Source: Trueperaceae bacterium
GTDB lineage: Bacteria; Deinococcota; Deinococci; Deinococcales; Trueperaceae
Assembly: GCA_036381035.1 (NCBI GenBank)
Contig: DASVDQ010000099.1
Location: 42,960 to 106,959 of the forward strand
Length of the DNA stretch: 64,000 nt
Direction of reading: 5' to 3'
This document shows, piece by piece, positions 35,551 through 44,740 of this stretch. Made by a program: the position numbers and the translations under genes. The notes under the pieces are model-generated. The model was not told the origin of the DNA and searched no databases. It was given only the letters and a program-made list of their open reading frames with translations. The stretch's first letter is position 1. The number at the start of each line of letters is the position of its first letter.

Positions 35551-37197
35551 TCACGGACCGAAGAGCGAGGGCTGCTCCGAGTCGCCCGGGCGCCTGAAGT
35601 GCGAGGTGTCGAGCGCGGGGTAGCGCTCGCGCTCCAGGCCGAGCCGCGAGGCGACGAGGTGGAACAGCTCCCGCACCTGCTCGGCCATGGCGCCGTGCCC
35701 GCGCATGCGCCTGAAGAACGCGGCGTCGGAGAGCGAGCCGTCGTGCGCCTCGCGCACGCGGTTCAGCACCTTCTCCTTGCGCAGGGGGTAGTTCGACTCG
35801 AGCCACTCGGTGAAGATGTCGGCCACGGGGCCGGGCAACCGCAGGACCGTGTAGCCGGCGTAGGTGGCGCCGGCCTCGGCCGCCGCGGCGAGGATGTCGG
35901 GCACCTCGTGGTCGGTCAGCCCCGGGATGATCGGCGCCACGTTCACGCCCACCGGTATGCCGGCGTCGGCCAGCTCGCGCACCGCGCGCAGCCGGTTCGC
36001 GGCCGTGCTGGTCCGCGGCTCGAGGCGCGAGCGCAGCGTCTCGTCCAGCGTCGTCACGGAGAGGAAGACGTTCACGCCGTTCCAGGCGGCCATCTCGGCG
36101 AGCACGTCGATGTCGCGCGTCACCAGCGCGTTCTTCGTGATGATGCCCACGGGGTTGCGGTAGCGGGCTAGCACCTGCAGGACGGCCCGCGTGATGCCGA
36201 GCCTGCGCTCGACGGGCTGGTACGGGTCGGTGACCCCCGACATGGCCAGCACCGTGGGCTGCCAGCTCGGCGAGCGCAGGCGCTCCTCGACGAGCCTGGG
36301 AGCGTCGCGCTTGACGAGGATCACGCGCTCGAAGTCGAGGCCGGCCGAGAGGCCGAGGAACTCGTGGGTGGGGCGGGCGTAGCAGTTGTGGGCCACCACG
36401 CCGTTGGCGATGAAATCGCCGGTGCCCGTCGTGATGTCGTACAGCACCTGGCCGTCGTTCAGCCGCTCGACCACCGCCACTCGCAGGTCCGCGCTCGACC
36501 TCAGCGCGGTGCCTCCCCCTCCAGCGGTCCGTTCGTTTGTGTAGTGGCCCAAGGGGCCATCGCCGCGGACGACCCCCGACAGGTATCCGATAGCGTAGTC
36601 GTCGTCGGGCTCCACGGCAGCGCCATGTTCGCCCCACCCGACGAGGTTGTTCGCGGTGGTGAGCGTGGGCCGGCGCTCGCCGTCGGGGCTGGCCACGTGC
36701 TTCCAGCCGCGCTCGGTGAGGAACAGGTGGTCGGCGCTGGCGACGATCTCCGTGCCGTCCCGCAGCTTGACCGCGAAGGCGGGCTTGAAGGTCGTCCACT
36801 TGTCGCGCACCACGGTTGGCACCAGGCGGCGGTAGTGCCCCCGCCTAGCCGTCCCGAGTATCGCGTCGCCGACCTCGACGTCGGCGAGCGGCTTGCTGCT
36901 GCCGTCGGCCATGAGGATGAGGGTGTCGCCGCTCAGGCAGTAGCTGCAGCCGTGCTCGCAGCCGCGGTAGGGGTTGACGCTGAAGTCGAAGCCGACGTCG
37001 GGGCTCGAGTTGCTGGCGACCGCCGAGCGGGAGGTGTCGTCGAGGTAGCGCGTGCGCACGCGCAGGTCGCCCTCGGTGACCTCCTCGGGGTCGAGCTCGA
37101 CCTCGAGCTGCGTGTAGCGGTTCACCGTGTTGAGCCGCGCGCCCCTGCCCCTGTGAGCGAACGGGTCGGCCGGACGGGAGCCGTCGTCGCCTGTCAT
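35551..37197 (-). CDS. Rv2578c-family radical SAM protein interrupted by an intein
   Basis: The 548-residue precursor encodes a radical SAM protein split by an in-frame intein. The N-extein ends NPYRGCEHGCSY (Cys80, Cys84). The intein runs from Cys87 to Asn271. The C-extein resumes CYARPTHEFLG at Cys272. After splicing, the cluster motif reads CEHGCSYC, the usual CxxxCxxC for this family, in a 363-residue mature enzyme. Later family features are VTDPYQPVERRLGITRAVLQ and NVAPIIPGLTDHEVPDIL. The family is widespread in Actinobacteria and Deinococcota and is related to spore photoproduct lyase-type proteins; its substrate is unknown. Start is ATG 37197, divergent from lepB. Without splicing the enzyme cannot form its 4Fe-4S cluster. 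Confidence 0.9.
   Translation of the reverse strand: MTGDDGSRPADPFAHRGRGARLNTVNRYTQLEVELDPEEVTEGDLRVRTRYLDDTSRSAVASNSSPDVGFDFSVNPYRGCEHGCSYCLSGDTLILMADGSSKPLADVEVGDAILGTARRGHYRRLVPTVVRDKWTTFKPAFAVKLRDGTEIVASADHLFLTERGWKHVASPDGERRPTLTTANNLVGWGEHGAAVEPDDDYAIGYLSGVVRGDGPLGHYTNERTAGGGGTALRSSADLRVAVVERLNDGQVLYDITTGTGDFIANGVVAHNCYARPTHEFLGLSAGLDFERVILVKRDAPRLVEERLRSPSWQPTVLAMSGVTDPYQPVERRLGITRAVLQVLARYRNPVGIITKNALVTRDIDVLAEMAAWNGVNVFLSVTTLDETLRSRLEPRTSTAANRLRAVRELADAGIPVGVNVAPIIPGLTDHEVPDILAAAAEAGATYAGYTVLRLPGPVADIFTEWLESNYPLRKEKVLNRVREAHDGSLSDAAFFRRMRGHGAMAEQVRELFHLVASRLGLERERYPALDTSHFRRPGDSEQPSLFGP
36385..36939 (-). other. Intein (185 aa) with remnant endonuclease region
   Basis: The segment has all canonical splicing blocks. 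Block A is CLSGDTLILMADGSSKPLAD, starting with the nucleophile Cys. Block B is GTEIVASADHLFLTERGW with the conserved His. Block F is VLYDITTGTGDFIANGVV, and block G is AHN, followed by Cys+1. Between B and F sits a LAGLIDADG-like strand (YAIGYLSGVVRGDG) but no clear second one, and the central region is only about 50 residues. This suggests a shortened, probably inactive homing endonuclease, so the element is likely fixed in place rather than mobile. Confidence 0.88.
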
Positions 37198-37270
37198 GCC
37201 TCAGATACTAAGGTATGGCGCGTGTCGGCGTTACGGCGGCTGCCACACCGCCGCCGCGCGGTTCGCGGGT

Positions 37271-37276
37271 TAACCT
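37271..37276 (+). promoter_or_regulatory. -10 box ahead of lepB
   Basis: TAACCT ends 8 nt before ATG 37285, in the 87-nt divergent gap with the radical SAM gene. No ribosome binding site precedes the start, so a leaderless message is likely. No good -35 box is visible. Confidence 0.35.
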
Positions 37277-37284
37277 GTCCCGTC

Positions 37285-38238
37285 ATGCCCGATACCAGCA
37301 CGCCGCCCGAAGCGGTGAGGACCAGGGTGCGTCCCGCGGCGCGGGCGGCCGCCGAGCCCACCACGTGGCGGGGCAAGCTCTGGCGCGAGGTCAGGGGCTA
37401 CGCCGAGGCCCTGGCCATCGCCTACCTCGTCGTGACCTTCGTCTTCACCACGGTCGGCGTCGTGGGCAGCTCGATGGAGCCGAACCTCGACGGCGGGCAG
37501 GGCAGGGGGAACCTGCTCCGCTCGCTCCTCACCGGCGACCGCGTGTTCATCCCCAAGTTCGACACGTGGCTGAGGCGCGCGGGCGTCCTGGGCGAGTTCG
37601 AGCGCGGCGCCGTGGTCGTGCTGCGCGAGCCGGCGAACGCCCCCACGGCGCTGGAGACGGGCCGGCGCAGCTTCTACATAAAGCGCGTGATCGCGCAGCC
37701 CGGAGACAGGGTCCGCATCGAGCGCGGCCAGGTCTACGTCAACGACTACCCCGTCGACCAGGGCTTCATCACCGACAGCGGCGAGATATACGTGGCTCCC
37801 GTCGACTTCCCCAGGGTCATCGTCGAGGACGGCGAGGTCGCGGCGTTCGTCGCGGACTTCCAGATGTCGGCGAACGGCAACTGGCTGCCGCGCCTGGGCG
37901 GCGACAACGCCTACGACGTCGACGATCCGCGCGTCCAGCTCTTCTACGGGCGCGTCGTCGACAACGTCGAGGTGCCCGAGGGGACCCCCGAGGGCGTGCC
38001 TGTCGTGCTCGACCTCGTGGTGCCGGAGGGCACCTACTTCGTCATGGGCGACAACCGCACGCCTAGCGGCAGCGAGGACTCGCGCTACTTCGGGCCCATC
38101 GACGCGATCACGATCGCCGGGCGCGCGACGGCCGTGATCTGGCCGCCGCGCCGCGACGGCGAGTGGAACTGGCGGCTGCTGCCCGCGCCGGAGGCGTTCG
38201 ACGCCGTGCCGGACGCGCCCGCCAGCGCCAGCCGCTAG
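37285..38238 (+). CDS. lepB: Signal peptidase I
   Basis: A 317-residue membrane serine protease that removes signal peptides of exported proteins. One N-terminal transmembrane helix (ALAIAYLVVTFVFTTVGVVG, about 42-61) is followed at once by box B with the nucleophile Ser63 in GSSMEPNL. The general-base Lys133 lies in FYIKRVIAQPGD. Boxes D and E appear as PEGTYFVMGDNRTPSGSEDS and RYFGP. An insertion of about 100 residues between boxes D and the Lys region (SGEIYVAPVDFPRVIVEDGE to DNVEVPEGTPEG) makes it longer than the Bacillus enzyme. Start ATG 37285 gives a short basic N terminus, as expected. The leaderless-type -10 box supports it. Confidence 0.93.
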   Translation: MPDTSTPPEAVRTRVRPAARAAAEPTTWRGKLWREVRGYAEALAIAYLVVTFVFTTVGVVGSSMEPNLDGGQGRGNLLRSLLTGDRVFIPKFDTWLRRAGVLGEFERGAVVVLREPANAPTALETGRRSFYIKRVIAQPGDRVRIERGQVYVNDYPVDQGFITDSGEIYVAPVDFPRVIVEDGEVAAFVADFQMSANGNWLPRLGGDNAYDVDDPRVQLFYGRVVDNVEVPEGTPEGVPVVLDLVVPEGTYFVMGDNRTPSGSEDSRYFGPIDAITIAGRATAVIWPPRRDGEWNWRLLPAPEAFDAVPDAPASASR

Positions 38239-38251
38239 CCCGTTCCGTCAC

Positions 38252-38318
38252 CCCGACCCGACGCCCGCGGCCGGACCCTTCGGCCCCGGCAGGAGGGCCG
38301 CGTCGGCGCCGGGTCGGG
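38252..38318 (+). terminator. Long nested hairpin after lepB
   Basis: Outer arms at 38252-38265 and 38305-38318 match in 13 of 14 positions. Inner arms CGCGGCC (38266-38272) and GGCCGCG (38296-38302) are perfect. It begins 13 nt after the lepB stop and ends before the polA promoter. Confidence 0.55.
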
Positions 38319-38374
38319 CCCCAGGCCGACCTCCGGCGCACCGGGACGCCGCGCCGGGGCGCGCGCCGGCCCGG

Positions 38375-38383
38375 TGGTAGAAT
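38375..38383 (+). promoter_or_regulatory. Extended -10 promoter of polA
   Basis: TGGTAGAAT is an extended -10 element about 91 nt before the polA GTG start. The same TGGTA core occurs at the sugar ABC operon promoter. No clear -35 box. Confidence 0.45.
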
Positions 38384-38474
38384 CGGTGGTCGCCCATAGC
38401 CCTGGCGGGGCCCGGGTGCCCCGCAGCGCCGCGGGAGCCGCCCTGGCGGGGGAGGCGACGCGAGAGGGACGAGG

Positions 38475-41252
38475 GTGAAGACCTTCTACGTCATCGACGG
38501 CCACGCGCAGCTCTTCCGCGCCTACTACGCGCCGTTCCGCGACCTCACCGGCCCCAACGGCGAGCCGGTGAAGGCCGTCTACGTGTTCACCCAGCTCCTC
38601 ATCAACCTCCTCAGGAACGTCAGGCCCGACTACCTCGCGATCGCCTTCGACGTCAGCGACTCGACCACGCTGCGCAAGGGCGACTTCGCCGACTACAAGG
38701 CCAACCGCGACCACGCGCCCGACGACCTGCACAGCCAGTACGCGCGCATCAGGCAGGTCGTCGAGGCGATGGGCATCAAGGTCTACGAGATGGAGGGTCA
38801 CGAGGCCGACGACGTGATCGCCACGATCGCCGAGCGCCTCAAGGGCGAGGACGTCGAGCTGCGGATCGGCAGCAAGGACAAGGACCTCCACCAGATCCTC
38901 TCCGACAAGGTCAAGCTGTGGGACCCTTCGAGCGGCGAGCTGCTCGGCCCGCGCGAGCTCCTCGAGACGCGCGGCTACACGCCGGAGCAGTCCGTCGAGG
39001 TCCAGACGCTGACGGGCGACAGCACCGACAACATCCCCGGCGCCAAGGGCGTGGGCACGAAGACGGCGGCGAAGCTCGTCGCCAAGTACGGCTCGGCCGA
39101 CGCCGTCATGGAGCACCTCGACGAGCTGACGCCGAAGCTGCGCGAGAACCTGGCGGAGCACCGCGAGAACATGCACCTCACACGGCGCCTGGTGACGCTC
39201 GAGCGCGACGTGCCCATCGACTTCTCCCTCGAGGACTGCGTGACCCCGCGCCCCACGCGCCGCGACCTGCGCGAGCTGTTCGAGGAGCTGGGCTTCCGCT
39301 CGTTCCTCGACCAGCTCGACTTCGCCGGGCCCGACGCGGTGGCGGCGGCCACCGAGGCGGCGCCGTCGGACGTCGAGGGCGCGGGCATGGAGACCGACTA
39401 CCGCGTCGTGAACACGCCAGAGGCCTTCGAGGCGTTCGTCGCCGAGCTGGAGAAGCAGGAGGCGTTCGCGCTCGACACCGAGACGACCGCCCTCAGGGCC
39501 GTCGACGCCGAGATCGTCGGCTACGTGTTCTCGTGGCAGGCCGGCACCGGCTGGTACGTCCCCGTGCGGGGCGAGCACGGCGAGACGCTCGACCCCGACA
39601 CGGTCGCGGCGCGGCTGAAGCCGGTCCTCGAGAACGAGTCGACGCTGAAGGTCGGGCAGAACCTCAAGTACGACATCATCGCGCTGTCCCGCGCCGGCAT
39701 CGAGCTGAAGGGCCCGCTCTTCGACACGATGGTCGCGGCCGCGCTGCTCTACCCGGGGCGCCGCACCTACAACATGGACGACCTGGCGCGCGACCTGCTG
39801 GGCGTGAAGACGACGCCGATCACCGACCTGATCGGCAAGGGCAAGGACCAGCTCAGCATGCTGCAGGTCCCCCTCGATCAGATCGCCGCCTACGCCGCCG
39901 AGGACGCCGACATCACCTGGCGCCTCTACGAGCGCCTCGCCAAGGGCATCGACGCCGAGCCCGTGAACGGGCATGACGCCAACGGCCGCTCGCGCGCCGC
40001 GGGCAACGACGGCGCCACGCTCAAGCAGCTCTTCACCGAGGTCGAGATGCCCCTGGTGCGCGTGCTCTCAGACATGGAGCGGGAGGGCGTGAGCCTCGAC
40101 GCCGGCATGCTCACGGCCTACGCCGAGACGATCAAGGGCCGCATCGAGGAGCTGAAGGCGCGGATGGTCGAGGTGGTCGGGCAGGAGTTCAACCCCGACT
40201 CGCCGAAGCAGCTCGCCGAGGTGCTCTTCGACAGGCTCGGCATGCGCGTGGTCAAGACCACGAAGACGGGCCGCTCGACCGACGCCGAGGTCCTCGAGAC
40301 CTTGGCGGCCGAGACCGACCACCCGCTGCTGCCGCTGCTGCTCGAGTACCGCGAGCTGAACAAGATCCTCGGCACCTACCTCCTCCCGCTGCCGGGGTAC
40401 CTGAGCCCGGTCACCGGGAGGCTGCACGCCTCGTTCCACCAGACCGGCGCGGCCACCGGGCGCCTGTCGTCGTCCGACCCGAACATCCAGAACATCCCCA
40501 TCCGCACGGCGGCGGGGCGCGAGATCAGGCGCGCGTTCCGCGCCCGCGACGAGGACAGCGTCCTCATCACCGCCGACTACTCGCAGGTGGAGCTGCGGAT
40601 GCTGGCGCACTTCTCCGACGACGCCGAGCTGGTCAAGGCGTTCAAGGAGGGGCAGGACATCCACGCCTTCGTGGCCTCGCAGGTGTTCGGCGTGCCGATC
40701 GAGGAGGTCACGCCGGACCAGAGGCGCATCGCCAAGACCGTGAACTTCGGCATCGTCTACGGGCAGACCTCGTTCGGGCTGGCGCGCACGCTCCGCATAC
40801 CGCGCGGCGACGCGCAGCGCTTCATCGACGAGTACAAGGAGCGCTACGCGGGGCTGGACCGCTTCCTCAAGACCTGCGTCGAGGAGGCCGAGGACCTCGG
40901 CTACGTCACGACGATCCTCGGTCGCCGCCGCGAGATCCCCGAGATCAGGTCGCGCAACCGCAACCAGCGGTTCCTCGGGGAGCGCTTGGCCATCAACTCC
41001 GTGATCCAGGGCAGCGCCGCCGACCTCATCAAGGTCGCGATGGTCAAGCTGCGGGAGCGCCTGCAGACCGACTGCCAGGGCGCCAAGCTGCTGATCCAGG
41101 TGCACGACGAGCTGGTGCTCGAGGCGCCGCGCGACGTCTCGGAAGCGGTGGTGAGGGCCACCGTCGAGACGATGACCGGGGCGCTGCCGCTGCGCGTCCC
41201 GCTGAAGGTCGACGCCTCCGTCGGCACGAACTGGCTCGAGGTCAAGGCCTAG
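38475..41252 (+). CDS. polA: DNA polymerase I
   Basis: A 925-residue, three-domain DNA polymerase I for Okazaki fragment processing and repair. The N terminus (1 to about 290) is a 5'-3' flap nuclease: VIDGHAQLFRAYYAPF, EGHEADDVIATIAERL and GIKVYEM. The middle domain keeps all proofreading motifs: FALDTETTAL (Exo I, near 336), LKVGQNLKYDI (Exo II) and AAYAAEDADITWRLYE (Exo III), unlike Taq polymerase, which has lost them. The polymerase part has motif A ADYSQVELRMLAHFS, motif B RRIAKTVNFGIVYGQTSFGL and motif C IQVHDELVLEAP. Start GTG 38475, with GAGGG upstream. A large hairpin ends the transcript. Confidence 0.96.
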   Translation: MKTFYVIDGHAQLFRAYYAPFRDLTGPNGEPVKAVYVFTQLLINLLRNVRPDYLAIAFDVSDSTTLRKGDFADYKANRDHAPDDLHSQYARIRQVVEAMGIKVYEMEGHEADDVIATIAERLKGEDVELRIGSKDKDLHQILSDKVKLWDPSSGELLGPRELLETRGYTPEQSVEVQTLTGDSTDNIPGAKGVGTKTAAKLVAKYGSADAVMEHLDELTPKLRENLAEHRENMHLTRRLVTLERDVPIDFSLEDCVTPRPTRRDLRELFEELGFRSFLDQLDFAGPDAVAAATEAAPSDVEGAGMETDYRVVNTPEAFEAFVAELEKQEAFALDTETTALRAVDAEIVGYVFSWQAGTGWYVPVRGEHGETLDPDTVAARLKPVLENESTLKVGQNLKYDIIALSRAGIELKGPLFDTMVAAALLYPGRRTYNMDDLARDLLGVKTTPITDLIGKGKDQLSMLQVPLDQIAAYAAEDADITWRLYERLAKGIDAEPVNGHDANGRSRAAGNDGATLKQLFTEVEMPLVRVLSDMEREGVSLDAGMLTAYAETIKGRIEELKARMVEVVGQEFNPDSPKQLAEVLFDRLGMRVVKTTKTGRSTDAEVLETLAAETDHPLLPLLLEYRELNKILGTYLLPLPGYLSPVTGRLHASFHQTGAATGRLSSSDPNIQNIPIRTAAGREIRRAFRARDEDSVLITADYSQVELRMLAHFSDDAELVKAFKEGQDIHAFVASQVFGVPIEEVTPDQRRIAKTVNFGIVYGQTSFGLARTLRIPRGDAQRFIDEYKERYAGLDRFLKTCVEEAEDLGYVTTILGRRREIPEIRSRNRNQRFLGERLAINSVIQGSAADLIKVAMVKLRERLQTDCQGAKLLIQVHDELVLEAPRDVSEAVVRATVETMTGALPLRVPLKVDASVGTNWLEVKA

Positions 41253-41262
41253 CCGGAAGCGA

Positions 41263-41304
41263 GGAGGTCGAGGCCCGAGCGAGCCGCTCGCCGCCCCGAC
41301 CTCC
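41263..41304. terminator. Hairpin after polA
   Basis: GGAGGTCGAGGC (41263-41274) pairs with GCCCCGACCTCC (41293-41304), 11 of 12 bases, and an inner CGAGC/GCTCG stem extends it. It begins 10 nt after the polA stop and lies between two convergent genes. Confidence 0.6.
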
Positions 41305-41334
41305 CGCCCTCACGCTGGGGCCTTGATAGACCGG

Positions 41335-42369
41335 TCAGTCTCCCTCGGCGTCGTCCTCCGCGCCGGCGTTCCCGTCGTCGCCCGCGTCGTCACCGGCGCC
41401 GGGCAGCGCGTCCTCGCCCTCCGGGGCCGCGGGCGGCGCCTCCAGCTCGGGCGCGCCCTCGGCCGGCTCGCCGCCGCCCTGCATCAGGCGGGCGGACTCG
41501 CGCGCGAACCACTGGTAGGCCGGCTCGCCGGGCGCGAGGGCGACGGCGCGCTCGTAGGCCACGTTCGCGTCGGCGTAGAGCCCCTGCTCGAAGTAGACCC
41601 GGCCCAGCCAGGCCCACGCCTCGGCGTAGTCGGCGTTCCGCGCCGTGGCGGCGGCGAAGCTGTTGCGGGCGCGCGTCAGGTCGCCGCTCTCGTAGGCCGT
41701 GACGCCGGCGTAGAACGAGTTCGCCGCGTCGACGCCCCAGCGGGCCTGCGCCTGCGCCAGCTCGAGGAAGTACTCGGCGCCGGGCGAGTCGGGGTCGAGC
41801 TCCAGCACGGTCCGCCACGCGGCCACGGCCGGCTCGGGCATGCGCAGCTCGAGGAGGATCCGGCCCAGCCACCGGTGCGCCTCCACGTTGTCCGGCTGGA
41901 CCTCGACGATGTCCTCGTAGCGCTCAGCGGCCAGCTCGCGGTCGCCGACCTGGTAGGCGGCGAAGGCGTACTCGTTCGCGGAGCGGGCGAACAGCTCGGC
42001 GTCCTCGCCCTCTAGCTCGCCGCCGGCGTCCAGGTAGTCGCGCCACGCCTGCACGGCCGGCCCGTGCCAGTTCGACAGGCTGTAGGCCCTGGCGAGGAAG
42101 CGCAGGGGCTCGGGGTGCCCGGGGGCGAGGTCGATGGCCGTGCGCCCCTCGGCGAACGCCTGCCGCCACAGCGGGCGGTCGGGGTACTGGGCCTCATAGG
42201 TGCTCAGGGCCTCCTCGACGAGAGCCTCGCCGCGCTCCAGCGCCTCGGCGGCGTTCTCCGGCAGCTCCTGGGCGCCGGCCATGGAGAGCGCCGTCGCCAC
42301 GGCGACCAGCAGCATCAGCTCGCGCACCGCTAGACCTGCCCGTCGCAGGACGTGTGAGCCATGGGTCAT
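41335..42369 (-). CDS. Secreted tetratricopeptide-repeat protein
   Basis: A 344-residue exported TPR protein. The signal peptide is in the first 35 residues (LMLLVAVATALSMAGAQ). From about residue 40, helical repeats recur, for example AHRWLGRILLELRMPEPAVA, AWRTVLELDPDSPGAEYF, NSFYAGVTAYESGDLTRARN and AEAWAWLGRVYFEQGLYADA. The C terminus is a very acidic, Gly/Ala-rich tail. I chose ATG 42369 because GGAGGT lies 5 nt upstream and the signal peptide then begins properly; the frame is open 63 nt further. The protein probably acts as a periplasmic scaffold or assembly factor; partners are not evident. Confidence 0.8.
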   Translation of the reverse strand: MTHGSHVLRRAGLAVRELMLLVAVATALSMAGAQELPENAAEALERGEALVEEALSTYEAQYPDRPLWRQAFAEGRTAIDLAPGHPEPLRFLARAYSLSNWHGPAVQAWRDYLDAGGELEGEDAELFARSANEYAFAAYQVGDRELAAERYEDIVEVQPDNVEAHRWLGRILLELRMPEPAVAAWRTVLELDPDSPGAEYFLELAQAQARWGVDAANSFYAGVTAYESGDLTRARNSFAAATARNADYAEAWAWLGRVYFEQGLYADANVAYERAVALAPGEPAYQWFARESARLMQGGGEPAEGAPELEAPPAAPEGEDALPGAGDDAGDDGNAGAEDDAEGD

Positions 42370-42495
42370 GGTGCACCTCCGTGCGGAGCGCGCGTCCGCG
42401 TCGAGCGGAAAGAGACGCGCGCTCACCCTCATGAGCGAGCCTATCGCGCGCGCATTAGAAGCCCGCGTAGCGCGGGAGTCAGGCGCGACCGGCGT

Positions 42496-44580
42496 TCAGT
42501 TGGGGCTGCGCGGCGTGTCGACCGGCAGCGGAGGCAGCAGGCGGGCGCTGGCGCGCGAGTTGCGCGGCGGGACGATGTTCTCGCAGGCGGTGGGCCGGGA
42601 GAACAGGTAGCCCTGGCCGAAGCGCACGCCCTGCTGGATCAGCCAGGTGCGCTGGCTCTCGGTCTCGATCCCCTCCGCCACGAACGGGATCCCTATGCCC
42701 TTGGTGAAGACCTTGACCGCCCTCAGCAGGTACTCGTCCTTGTGCGACCGGCCGATGCCCCGCGTGAAGCTGGCGTCGACCTTGAGGAAGGAGATCGGCA
42801 GGCGGTCGAGCGTGGAGAGCGACGAGTAGCCGCGGCCGAAGTCGTCGAGCGCGACGCCGACGCCGGTCTCCCGCAGGCTGCGCAGCACGCCCGCGCTCGC
42901 CTCGAAGTCGTCGAGCGCGGTGCGCTCGGTGACCTCCAGCACGAGCAGCTCGGCGGGCGCGCCGGTCTCGGCCAGCAGCTCCTCGATGTAGGCGGGCAGG
43001 CTCGGGTCGGAGAGCGTCTGCGCCGCCATGTTCACGGTGACCAGCACGTTCGCGCCCAGGCGCGACCAGGAGGCGAGCTGCGCCATGGCCTCGCGCAGGG
43101 TCCAGCGGTCGAGGCCGTCGATGAAGCCGCCGCGCTCCGCCATCTCGATGAACGTGGCGGGCGCGATGGGCCCGCGCGTCGGGTGGTCCCAGCGCGTGAG
43201 GGCCTCGAGCCCGAGGATCTCGCCCGTCGGCAGGTAGCAGATCGGCTGGTAGACGACGGAGAGCTCCTCGCGCTCGATCGCCGAGCGCAGGTCGGTCTCG
43301 AGGTAGAGGCTGTGCCTCCCGGCGTCGCTGTCGCGGCGGTAGAAGGCGACGGCGCGCCGTGCCCGCTTCGCCCGCTCCAGGGCCCGCTCGGCGCGCTGCA
43401 GCAGCCCGTCGAGCTCGGCCGCGTCGCGGGGGAACAGCGCCACGCCCGCGCTGGCCTCGAGCCTGATCTCGCGGCCCGAGGTGTGGAACGGGCTGGCGAT
43501 CGCGCCGACGGCGCGCTGCGCCGCGGCCCGCGCGGCGCTCTCGTCCGCCATGGGCATCAGCACCGCGAAGTCGTCGCTGCCGAGGCGGGCGACGTAGTCG
43601 TTGCCGCGCGCCGAGGCGCGGAGGCGGTCGGCCAGGTCGCGCAGGAGCCTGTCGCCCTGCGCCCGGCCCAGCGCCTCGTTCACGAGCTTGAACCTGTCGA
43701 CGTCGATGAGCACGAGGCCGCCGCCGCGGCCCGAGCGCCTGCTGTCGCCGAGCACCACGCGGGCGGCCGAGCGCAGGTAGTCGAGGTTCGGCAGCGCCGT
43801 CACGGGGTCGAAGAACGAGCGGCGCGCCAGACGCGTGGCGAAGAACGCCGTGAGGACCACCAAGGCCACCGAGAGGGCGACGACGGCGACGACGATCAGC
43901 CAGCGCGCCAGCGCCATGTCGGCGGCGATGGGCCCCAGGTCCTGCGTGATCTCCAGCACCCCGGCCGGCTCGCCAGAGCGGTGCGCGAGAGGGATCAGCA
44001 CGGAGTAGTAGCGCGCCGCCTCGGTGCCGGCCAGCTGGGCCAGCGGCGCCCTCATGGGGATGAGGCGCGTCTCGCGCTCGCCGCCCAAGGCGGTGAGGAA
44101 GGCGGGGTCGCGCGGCACGCGCGTGCCGATCTCGGACCTGGTCCGGGCGTAGACGACGCGTCCCGACTGGTCGTAGACGTGCACGCTGCGCGTGTTGGGG
44201 TTGCGCCCCACGACGGTGTCGAAGTACTGCCACGCCGCCAGGGAGTTGGCGGGGTCTGCGAAGACGATCAGGGCGTCGCCCGTGGAGGAGGCGGCCAGCC
44301 CGCTCTGCCGCAGCACGGCGGTGGCGTTCGCGGCCACCTCGGTGGAGCTCGCCTGGGCGACGTGCTCGGTCACCCGGCGCGCGACGAAGTTGCCGGCCGT
44401 CCACGCGAGCGCCAGGGTGGGTAGGAGGACGAGGACGCTGGCGGTCACGAGGAACCGGCGCACGGGGTCCGCCTTGAGCACGCGATGCCACTCGGTGCCG
44501 CGCGGTGGCCGTATTGCGGTGGAGGATGAAGGAGGTGTCGGGCTCGGTCCGCTTCGTGCCGGCTGAGATGGAGCCGACAT
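42496..44580 (-). CDS. Membrane sensor with degenerate GGDEF and intact EAL domain (c-di-GMP phosphodiesterase)
   Basis: About 694 residues. Two transmembrane helices (FLVTASVLVLLPTLALAWTA near 43-62; WLIVVAVVALSVALVVLTAF near 225-245) enclose an extracytoplasmic sensor of about 160 residues. The GGDEF domain has VLIDVDRFKLVNEALGRAQG, but its signature reads GSDDF (near 334) instead of GGDEF, so cyclase activity is doubtful. The EAL domain keeps GLEALTRW (near 458), VTVNMAAQ, LEVTERT, ALDDFGRGYSSLS, FLKVDASF, VAEGIET and GQGYLFSRP, all residues needed for metal and c-di-GMP hydrolysis. It is therefore most likely a phosphodiesterase lowering c-di-GMP. Start ATG 44580 is uncertain: the frame is open to 44700 and the Shine-Dalgarno sequence is weak. 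Confidence 0.87.
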   Translation of the reverse strand: MSAPSQPARSGPSPTPPSSSTAIRPPRGTEWHRVLKADPVRRFLVTASVLVLLPTLALAWTAGNFVARRVTEHVAQASSTEVAANATAVLRQSGLAASSTGDALIVFADPANSLAAWQYFDTVVGRNPNTRSVHVYDQSGRVVYARTRSEIGTRVPRDPAFLTALGGERETRLIPMRAPLAQLAGTEAARYYSVLIPLAHRSGEPAGVLEITQDLGPIAADMALARWLIVVAVVALSVALVVLTAFFATRLARRSFFDPVTALPNLDYLRSAARVVLGDSRRSGRGGGLVLIDVDRFKLVNEALGRAQGDRLLRDLADRLRASARGNDYVARLGSDDFAVLMPMADESAARAAAQRAVGAIASPFHTSGREIRLEASAGVALFPRDAAELDGLLQRAERALERAKRARRAVAFYRRDSDAGRHSLYLETDLRSAIEREELSVVYQPICYLPTGEILGLEALTRWDHPTRGPIAPATFIEMAERGGFIDGLDRWTLREAMAQLASWSRLGANVLVTVNMAAQTLSDPSLPAYIEELLAETGAPAELLVLEVTERTALDDFEASAGVLRSLRETGVGVALDDFGRGYSSLSTLDRLPISFLKVDASFTRGIGRSHKDEYLLRAVKVFTKGIGIPFVAEGIETESQRTWLIQQGVRFGQGYLFSRPTACENIVPPRNSRASARLLPPLPVDTPRSPN

Positions 44581-44740
44581 CCCGGCAATCTTCGCATCCG
44601 TTGCATGAAGATGCGGTGAGGGACGAGCCAAGGATCGCTGAAAGACGCGTGAGCCCCGCCAGGCGCCCGTGAGCCGCGGTCGTCGAGACCCGCTGGACAC
44701 GACGAGTAGCAGCCCACGCCGGGGAGGCCGGCTGCGGCGC

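Noticed and set aside
41330..41341. ACCGGTCAGTCT, 11 of 12 identical to the candidate TetR operator at 52659-52670
   Set aside because: It spans the stop codon of the TPR gene next to a terminator, not a promoter, so chance similarity is more likely.
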